From Vibrio sp. Isolate34 (GTDB lineage: Bacteria; Pseudomonadota; Gammaproteobacteria; Enterobacterales; Vibrionaceae), in NCBI RefSeq assembly GCF_022397915.1, contig NZ_JAKEUO010000021.1:1-48144 (forward strand): a stretch of DNA of 48,144 nt, read 5' to 3'. The stretch's first letter is position 1; each line of letters starts with the position of its first letter. A program made the translations under genes and the position numbers. Below are positions 42,624 through 48,144 of this stretch, one piece after another. The notes beneath the pieces are model-generated. The model saw nothing but the letters and a program-made list of their open reading frames with translations. It was not told the DNA's origin and did no database searches.

Positions 42624-44027
42624 ATGGCTACAGGTAAGATCGTACAGATCATCGGTGCGGTAGTCGACGTAGAGTTCCCACAGGGCGAAGTACCTCGTGT
42701 ATACGATGCTCTGAATGTTAATGAAGTGAAAGAGCGTCTAGTTCTTGAAGTTCAGCAACAACTTGGCGGTGGCGTAGTTCGCGCAATCGTAATGGGTAGC
42801 TCTGATGGTTTACGTCGTGGTTTGACAGTTGAAAATACTGGCGCTCCAATCTCAGTACCAGTAGGTACTAAGACCTTAGGTCGTATCATGAACGTTCTAG
42901 GTGACGCGATTGATGAGTGTGGTGAAATCGGTGCAGAAGAGCACTACGCAATTCACCGTGAAGCTCCAAGCTACGAAGAACAGTCTAACGAGACAGCTCT
43001 TCTAGAGACGGGTGTTAAGGTAATCGACTTGGTTTGTCCATTCGCTAAGGGTGGTAAAATCGGTCTATTCGGTGGTGCAGGTGTAGGTAAGACCGTTAAC
43101 ATGATGGAACTTATCAACAACATCGCACTTCAACACTCTGGCCTATCTGTATTTGCAGGTGTAGGTGAGCGTACTCGTGAAGGTAACGATTTCTACTTTG
43201 AAATGCAGGAAGCAGGCGTTGTAAACGTTGAAAACCCTGAAGAATCTAAAGTAGCGATGGTTTACGGTCAGATGAACGAGCCACCAGGTAACCGTCTACG
43301 TGTTGCACTGACTGGTCTAACAATGGCTGAGCGTTTCCGTGACGAAGGTCGTGACGTTCTACTATTCGTAGATAACATCTACCGTTACACGCTTGCAGGT
43401 ACTGAGGTATCAGCACTTCTAGGCCGTATGCCTTCTGCGGTAGGTTACCAACCTACTCTTGCAGAAGAAATGGGTGTTCTACAAGAGCGTATCACGTCAA
43501 CTAAGCAAGGTTCTATCACGTCTGTACAGGCGGTATACGTACCTGCGGATGACTTGACTGACCCGTCTCCAGCAACAACGTTCGCGCACTTGGATGCAAC
43601 GGTTGTACTTAACCGTAACATCGCAGCTATGGGTCTATACCCAGCGATCGACCCGCTAGATTCTACATCTCGCCAACTGGATCCATTGGTAGTTGGACAA
43701 GAGCACTACGACATCGCTCGTGGCGTTCAGTCTACACTTCAGCGCTATAAAGAGCTGAAAGATATCATTGCTATCCTAGGTATGGACGAGCTATCTGAAG
43801 AAGATAAGCAAGTAGTATCTCGTGCTCGTAAGATTGAGAAGTTCCTTACTCAGCCTTACCACGTAGCGGAAGTATTTACTGGTGACCCAGGTGTTTACGT
43901 ACCTCTAAAAGAGACTCTACGTGGCTTCCAAGGTCTACTATCTGGTGAATACGATGACATTCCAGAGCAAGCGTTCATGTACTGCGGTACTATCGACGAA
44001 GCTATTGAGAATGCTAAGAAGCTATAA
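42624..44027 (+). CDS. atpD: ATP synthase subunit beta
   Basis: Beta is the catalytic subunit of F1. The 467-residue protein has the P-loop GGAGVGKT at about 150-157, the catalytic Glu in GERTREGND and the DELSEED motif seen as DELSEED at about 388. FVDNIYRYTLAGTEVSALLGRMPSAVGYQPT is split here by well-conserved residues. Very strong codon bias indicates high expression. Confidence 0.98.
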   Translation: MATGKIVQIIGAVVDVEFPQGEVPRVYDALNVNEVKERLVLEVQQQLGGGVVRAIVMGSSDGLRRGLTVENTGAPISVPVGTKTLGRIMNVLGDAIDECGEIGAEEHYAIHREAPSYEEQSNETALLETGVKVIDLVCPFAKGGKIGLFGGAGVGKTVNMMELINNIALQHSGLSVFAGVGERTREGNDFYFEMQEAGVVNVENPEESKVAMVYGQMNEPPGNRLRVALTGLTMAERFRDEGRDVLLFVDNIYRYTLAGTEVSALLGRMPSAVGYQPTLAEEMGVLQERITSTKQGSITSVQAVYVPADDLTDPSPATTFAHLDATVVLNRNIAAMGLYPAIDPLDSTSRQLDPLVVGQEHYDIARGVQSTLQRYKELKDIIAILGMDELSEEDKQVVSRARKIEKFLTQPYHVAEVFTGDPGVYVPLKETLRGFQGLLSGEYDDIPEQAFMYCGTIDEAIENAKKL

Positions 44028-44045
44028 GGCTAACTAGGAGGCGAT

Positions 44046-44468
44046 ATGGCAGCAATAACCTTTCACCTAGACGTAGTAAGTGCAGAGAAAAAGCTTTTCT
44101 CTGGTCTTGTTGAGACGTTTCAGGTGACCGGTAGTGAGGGTGAGCTTGGTATTTTCCATGGTCATACTCCACTGCTGACCGCTATCAAGCCTGGTATGGT
44201 GCGTATTGTTAAGCAGCACGGCCACGAAGAAATCATTTATGTTTCTGGTGGTATGGTAGAAGTTCAGCCTGGTACAGCGACTGTACTGGCTGATACAGCT
44301 ATCCGTGGTGAAGAACTAGACGCAGCAAAGGCGGAAGAAGCTAAGCGCAAGGCTGTGGAGAATATCCAAAATCAGCATGGCGACATAGACTTCGCACAAG
44401 CGGCCGGTGAACTGGCTAAAGCCATTGCTCAGTTACGAGTTATCGAACTGACAAAACAGCGCCGCTAA
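44046..44468 (+). CDS. atpC: ATP synthase subunit epsilon
   Basis: Epsilon is the regulatory rotor subunit that inhibits ATP hydrolysis. The 140-residue protein has the N-terminal beta-barrel (FHLDVVSAEKKLFSG, GELGIFHGHTPLL) and the C-terminal two-helix arm (about 90-138). It is the last gene of the operon, followed by a strong terminator. Confidence 0.97.
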   Translation: MAAITFHLDVVSAEKKLFSGLVETFQVTGSEGELGIFHGHTPLLTAIKPGMVRIVKQHGHEEIIYVSGGMVEVQPGTATVLADTAIRGEELDAAKAEEAKRKAVENIQNQHGDIDFAQAAGELAKAIAQLRVIELTKQRR

Positions 44469-44499
44469 TCTTTTATAAGATTATTGGTTCTGATCTAAA

Positions 44500-44522
44500 G
44501 GCGACCCTTGGGTCGCCTTTTT
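44500..44522 (+). terminator. Terminator of the atp operon
   Basis: GGCGACC, loop CTTG, GGTCGCC, then a long T-rich run. It lies 31 nt after atpC. The stem is the same as in the yidC terminator (30677). Confidence 0.93.
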
Positions 44523-44650
44523 GTTTTTTTGCATTCTCATAATTGTTCGTTTACGTATCGCTACCGATTAAATGGTTATTACGATTTAAGTTTTTGCCTC
44601 AAAACGGTTACAATATCAGCTTAATAAAAATTACGTCGGATAGGTTTACA

Positions 44651-46012
44651 ATGAAGTTTAGCGCGGTAATTCTTGCAGCGGGCAAAGGTACTCGCATGTA
44701 CTCAAACACACCAAAAGTTCTGCATACTCTTGCAGGTAAACCAATGGTGAAGCATGTGATCGATACCTGTAATGGTCTAGGCGCTCAAAATATCCACTTG
44801 GTTTACGGCCATGGTGGTGATCAGATGAAGGCTACTTTGGCTGAGGAATCGGTAAATTGGGCTCTGCAAGCTGAGCAGCTAGGCACCGGTCACGCGGTTG
44901 ATCAGGCATCAGCGCACTTTGCTGATGATGAGAAAGTACTGGTGCTTTACGGTGATGTTCCTCTTATTTCGCCTGAAACTATTGAAAACCTATTAGACGC
45001 TCAACCAAACGGTGGTATTGCACTACTTACCGTTGTACTGGACAACCCAATGGGCTACGGCCGTATTATTCGTCGTAATGGTCCAGTAGTGGCGATCGTT
45101 GAACAAAAAGATGCAACGGATGAGCAGAAGCTTATCAAAGAGATCAACACTGGTGTTATGGTAGCGACGGGTGGCGATCTTAAGCGTTGGTTATCAGGTC
45201 TAAGCAATGACAACGCGCAAGGTGAATACTACCTGACTGACGTTATTGCAGCCGCTCACGACGAAGGTCGTGCGGTAGAGGCTGTACACCCTGTAAGTCC
45301 AATTGAGGTTGAAGGCGTTAACGACCGTTCTCAACTGGCTCGTTTAGAGCGTGCTTACCAAGCTGAGCAAGCAGACAAGTTATTGAAGCAGGGCGTTATG
45401 CTACGCGATCCAAGTCGCTTTGACTTACGCGGTGAACTTCAGTGTGGTATGGATGTTGAGATTGATACCAACGTTATCATCGAAGGTAGCGTAAGTATTG
45501 GCGATAACGTGGTTATTGGCACAGGCTGTGTATTGAAAGACTGTGAGATTGATGACAACACCATTGTTCGTCCATACAGCGTCATTGAAGGTGCTACGGT
45601 TGGTGAAGACTGTACTGTTGGTCCTTTCACTCGTCTACGTCCGGGTGCGGATATGCGTAACAATTCACACGTCGGCAACTTCGTAGAAGTGAAGAATACT
45701 CGTCTTGGTGAGGGTTCTAAAGCGAACCACCTAACATACCTCGGTGATGCTGAAATTGGTCAGCGCGTAAACGTAGGTGCGGGTGCGATTACTTGTAACT
45801 ACGACGGTGCAAACAAATTTAAGACTATCATTGGCGATGACGTATTTGTTGGTTCAGATAGCCAATTAATCGCTCCTGTTACCATTGGCAACGGCGCGAC
45901 TGTTGGTGCTGGCTCTACGGTAACACGCGATGTTTCTGACAATGAACTGGTTATCAGCCGTGCGAAAGAGCGCAAGATTGCTAACTGGCAGCGCCCAGTT
46001 AAGAAAAAGTAG
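44651..46012 (+). CDS. glmU: Bifunctional UDP-GlcNAc pyrophosphorylase / GlcN-1-P acetyltransferase GlmU
   Basis: GlmU makes UDP-N-acetylglucosamine for peptidoglycan and LPS: the C-terminal half acetylates glucosamine-1-phosphate and the N-terminal half adds UMP. The 453-residue protein starts MKFSAVILAAGKGTRM with the pyrophosphorylase loop (about 8-16). GYGRIIR and GEYYLTDVI follow. From about residue 250 it has the left-handed beta-helix hexapeptide repeats, with GVMLRDPSRFDLRG and NYDGANKFKT. An ATG at 44543 would add 36 residues unlike the family. As in E. coli it follows the atp operon. Confidence 0.97.
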   Translation: MKFSAVILAAGKGTRMYSNTPKVLHTLAGKPMVKHVIDTCNGLGAQNIHLVYGHGGDQMKATLAEESVNWALQAEQLGTGHAVDQASAHFADDEKVLVLYGDVPLISPETIENLLDAQPNGGIALLTVVLDNPMGYGRIIRRNGPVVAIVEQKDATDEQKLIKEINTGVMVATGGDLKRWLSGLSNDNAQGEYYLTDVIAAAHDEGRAVEAVHPVSPIEVEGVNDRSQLARLERAYQAEQADKLLKQGVMLRDPSRFDLRGELQCGMDVEIDTNVIIEGSVSIGDNVVIGTGCVLKDCEIDDNTIVRPYSVIEGATVGEDCTVGPFTRLRPGADMRNNSHVGNFVEVKNTRLGEGSKANHLTYLGDAEIGQRVNVGAGAITCNYDGANKFKTIIGDDVFVGSDSQLIAPVTIGNGATVGAGSTVTRDVSDNELVISRAKERKIANWQRPVKKK

Positions 46013-46041
46013 CCTCACAATTATTGTTTGAATTAAAGAGA

Positions 46042-46067
46042 GCCAGTAGCATTGTTACTGGCTTTTT
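46042..46067 (+). terminator. Terminator of glmU
   Basis: GCCAGTA, a 7-nt loop and TACTGGC, then TTTTTCT, 30 nt after the glmU stop. Confidence 0.9.
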
Positions 46068-46085
46068 CTTAGCGATGTTGAAATA

Positions 46086-46115
46086 AAAAGAGCGAGTAAT
46101 CTCGCTCTTTTTTGT
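46086..46115. terminator. Bidirectional terminator between glmU and punC
   Basis: AAAAGAGCGAG, loop TAAT, CTCGCTCTTTTTT. The A/T tails on both sides let it end the convergent punC transcript (stop at 46133) and back up the glmU terminator. Confidence 0.9.
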
Positions 46116-46132
46116 TTTCATTAAACGAGAAA

Positions 46133-47344
46133 CTAGTCTTGTTTTTCGTCTGCCACTACTCGAGAGTTATCTGGTGTCACGAAGTGTTCAGACAGCTCTT
46201 TGTTCGAAATAATGTAGCCAACCCACAATGCGCCTAAACAAATCACAACCGCGATGCCTGTTGCACTTAGTGCTTGGCTCGCCATTGCAGCTACCAAGGC
46301 ACTTGATAGGCCACTGATGCTGATTTGCAGGCTGTTCTGTAGACCTGCCGCTGTTGCTGGACTTTGTTTCGCACTTGATAGGGCACGGTTTACTACGATT
46401 GGGTAAAGTGCGCCATTCGCTACTGCAATCAAACAGAAAGGTGCAAGTAGAGGCCAGATTGACGTCAGTTTCCATTGTGATGCGATGAAGATAAGCATCG
46501 CAGCTACGCTGAACAAACCGATAAGGTTTCTTAGTACAACGCCATCACCATACTTTTTCACTGCTTGCTTACCGAAGTAACCACCCGCCATGAAGGCGAT
46601 CGTTTGTGGGATAAAGCTTAAGCCGATGTCTTTTGCTTCATAACCTAGCTGAGCCATGATCTCAGGCATACCCGTTAGGTAAGCAAAGAACGCTGCTGAA
46701 GCCGATGCAAACATCAATACATTGCCCATGTAAGGCTTTGATTTAAGAAGTGCCTTAATATCTGTTTTGATAGATGTTTGTTTTACTTCTGGCGCTTCCT
46801 TCGGTTGAGCCATCGTTGTTGCTACCAGCAGTGCACCCATCAGCGTTAACGTGATGAAGATACTGTGCCAGCCGAAGTTGTCTGCCAGTAGTACACCAAG
46901 TTGAGGTGCTAATGCTGGAGATAGGGCAACCAAAGGCATGATGGTTGCAAAAATTTGTTGGCTGCTGCTCTGAGAGTAACGCTTAATCACCATTGCTTGC
47001 CAAATTACCGCAGGAGCACATACACCGATCGCTTGAATGAAGCGTAGTGTCAATAGGTGCCATACCTCGGTGCTGAATGCCAAGCCGAATGAAGCTGCCG
47101 TAAAGATAACAAGACCAACCGCTAGCGTATTGCGGTGACCGAATTTGTCACTCGCCAGGCCCCAAAGAAGCTGACCCATAGCCATACCACCAAGGAACAC
47201 TGTTAGAGACAGCGCGATTTGCTCTGGACCGGTTGCGAAATCGATCTCCATCGCCTTAAATGCAGGAAGGTACATATCGGTCGCAATAAAACCAAGCATT
47301 GAAAGTACAGCAAGGTAGACCAATTGAAATTTAGAAATATTCAT
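46133..47344 (-). CDS. punC: Purine nucleoside transporter PunC (Bcr/CflA-type MFS)
   Basis: This 12-span MFS protein of the Bcr/CflA group has 403 residues. Its sequence resembles E. coli YdhC/PunC: LGFIATDMYLPAF (about 17-29), GQLLWGLASDKFGHR (motif A), QAIGVCAPAVIWQAMV, IMPLVALSPALAP and the late ANGALYPIVV. PunC imports purine nucleosides such as adenosine; related Bcr proteins export drugs. The divergent gene is a close match to its activator PunR, which strengthens the assignment. It ends at the bidirectional terminator shared with glmU. Confidence 0.85.
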   Translation of the reverse strand: MNISKFQLVYLAVLSMLGFIATDMYLPAFKAMEIDFATGPEQIALSLTVFLGGMAMGQLLWGLASDKFGHRNTLAVGLVIFTAASFGLAFSTEVWHLLTLRFIQAIGVCAPAVIWQAMVIKRYSQSSSQQIFATIMPLVALSPALAPQLGVLLADNFGWHSIFITLTLMGALLVATTMAQPKEAPEVKQTSIKTDIKALLKSKPYMGNVLMFASASAAFFAYLTGMPEIMAQLGYEAKDIGLSFIPQTIAFMAGGYFGKQAVKKYGDGVVLRNLIGLFSVAAMLIFIASQWKLTSIWPLLAPFCLIAVANGALYPIVVNRALSSAKQSPATAAGLQNSLQISISGLSSALVAAMASQALSATGIAVVICLGALWVGYIISNKELSEHFVTPDNSRVVADEKQD

Positions 47345-47377
47345 AAGATGCCATTAAGCTAAAAGTAGTGATGTATT

Positions 47378-47501
47378 TATCATCAAAAAAATTGTTTGAT
47401 AGACAGAAGTTAAAGCCCCTGTTTATTTATGCTGACATTCTATTTTTCAGACCTGATAAAATAAAACGCTAAAATATGTGGTTATCAATCAAAAAATTTG
47501 A
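47378..47501. promoter_or_regulatory. punC-punR divergent control region with repeated AT-rich motifs
   Basis: The 163-bp gap holds TATCATCAAAAAAATTG (47378-47394) followed by TTTGATA, an imperfect inverted repeat. A second copy-like motif, TATCAATCAAAAAATTTGA, is at 47483-47501 just before punR. LysR activators bind such dyads with an LTTR T-N11-A core, so these are operator candidates; PunR binding is inferred. Confidence 0.45.
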
Positions 47502-47507
47502 AGGCTT

Positions 47508-48144
47508 ATGTTCTCTAAATCCTCTCTAGAAATGCTCGATACGGTTGCTCGCCTAGGTAGCTTTACTGCTGCTGCGGAACAATTGCACAAAGTGCCCTCG
47601 GCAATCAGCTATGGTGTTAGGCAGGTCGAACAGGAGCTGGATGTATTACTTTTCAGACGCTTACCAAGAAAAGTAGAGCTGACGCCTGCTGGGGAGTTGT
47701 TTATTGAAGAGGCTCGTCAACTGCTGAGACAGATGGAAGAACTCAGTGCGCAAACTCGCCGAGCTGCGCGTGGTTGGAAGAAAACCTTGCGTCTAACGCT
47801 CGATAACGTGGTTAAGCTTGATAAGATGAAGCCGATGATTGAAGAGTTCTATCAAACTTTTGAGTTTGCTGAGCTTCAGATCAACATGGAGGTGTTTAAC
47901 GGTTCTTGGGAAGCCATCGCTCAGGGTAGGGCGGACATCGTGATTGGCGCAACTTCTGCGATTCCAGTCGGTGGAGACTTTGAGGTGAAAGACATGGGGC
48001 GCTTAGATTGGGCGTTTGTGATGTCACCAAGCCATCCGTGTGTGCGAGAGCAAAACCTCAATGAAGAGTTCGTGAGTCAGTTTCCTGCCATCTGTTTGGA
48101 TGATACCTCTAGCGTGCTACCTAAACGCCATACTGGCCACTATG
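47508..48144 (+). CDS. punR: LysR-family activator PunR, N-terminal part (cut by window edge)
   Basis: 212 codons are present. The winged HTH is at about residues 4-62, with TVARLGSFTAAAEQLHKVPS then AISYGVRQVEQEL. The start of the effector domain has NMEVFNGSWEAIAQGRADIV and IGATSAIPVGG. These segments match E. coli PunR (YdhB), the adenosine-responsive activator of punC, by memory of that sequence. AAGG lies just before the ATG at 47508. It is divergent from punC, the classic LysR-target arrangement. The 3' end is outside the window. Confidence 0.85.
   Translation, partial: MFSKSSLEMLDTVARLGSFTAAAEQLHKVPSAISYGVRQVEQELDVLLFRRLPRKVELTPAGELFIEEARQLLRQMEELSAQTRRAARGWKKTLRLTLDNVVKLDKMKPMIEEFYQTFEFAELQINMEVFNGSWEAIAQGRADIVIGATSAIPVGGDFEVKDMGRLDWAFVMSPSHPCVREQNLNEEFVSQFPAICLDDTSSVLPKRHTGHY

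Noticed and set aside
1..48144. CRISPR arrays, insertion sequences, prophage or defence genes
   Set aside because: No regularly spaced repeats, transposase, integrase or defence-type proteins were seen on either strand; gene content is core chromosome.

Overview
The window is the replication-origin region of the main chromosome of a Vibrio species. The evidence is a 16S rRNA 5' end of gammaproteobacterial type, Vibrio-like protein sequences throughout, and the order dnaA-dnaN-recF-gyrB / rpmH-rnpA-yidD-yidC-mnmE-mioC / oriC / mnmG-rsmG-parA-parB-atpIBEFHAGDC-glmU. A member of the Splendidus or a related marine clade is plausible, but I cannot fix the species from the sequence alone.

Layout. 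1-726: start of an rRNA operon on the minus strand, with tandem promoters P1 and P2, a boxA antitermination site and the first 205 nt of 16S rRNA. 727-3380 (minus): yigZ-trkH-hemG. 3521-6969: FadR-type operator and the fatty-acid beta-oxidation operon fadBA. 7212-8192: acryloyl-CoA reductase family gene. 8280-10293: a LysR regulator, tusA, and two small membrane proteins flanking tusA. 10447-11243 (minus): manganese exporter gene mneA behind a yybP-ykoY manganese riboswitch. 11424-14437: glyQS. 14640-18232: malS and avtA, adjacent as in E. coli. 18321-19150: an ERIC-like repeat, heat-shock gene ibpA with a ROSE-type RNA thermometer in its leader, and a possible 40-codon divergent ORF. 19291-25490 (minus): gyrB-recF-dnaN-dnaA. 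25801-28092: a polar amino-acid (cystine-like) ABC transporter. 28099-32626: rpmH to mioC. 32743-33000: oriC with four DnaA boxes and an AT-rich, GATC-rich unwinding region. 33109-37329: mnmG, rsmG, parA, parB. 37429-44522: the complete F1Fo ATP synthase operon. 44651-46012: glmU. 46133-48144: divergent punC/punR (purine nucleoside transporter and its LysR activator; punR is cut by the window end).

How it fits together. This is mostly core housekeeping DNA: replication initiation and sliding clamp, chromosome partition, protein insertion, tRNA modification, energy conversion and cell-wall precursor synthesis. I found no phage, transposon, CRISPR array or defence island. The less ordinary content is regulatory: a metal riboswitch, an RNA thermometer, a FadR operator, a one-mismatch parS-like site at the 3' end of recF, an ERIC-like element, DnaA boxes upstream of dnaA, and repeat-containing control regions upstream of the ABC transporter and between punC and punR. 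No clearly new biological system is evident. The least explained items are the paired small membrane proteins around tusA and the tiny ORF divergent from ibpA.
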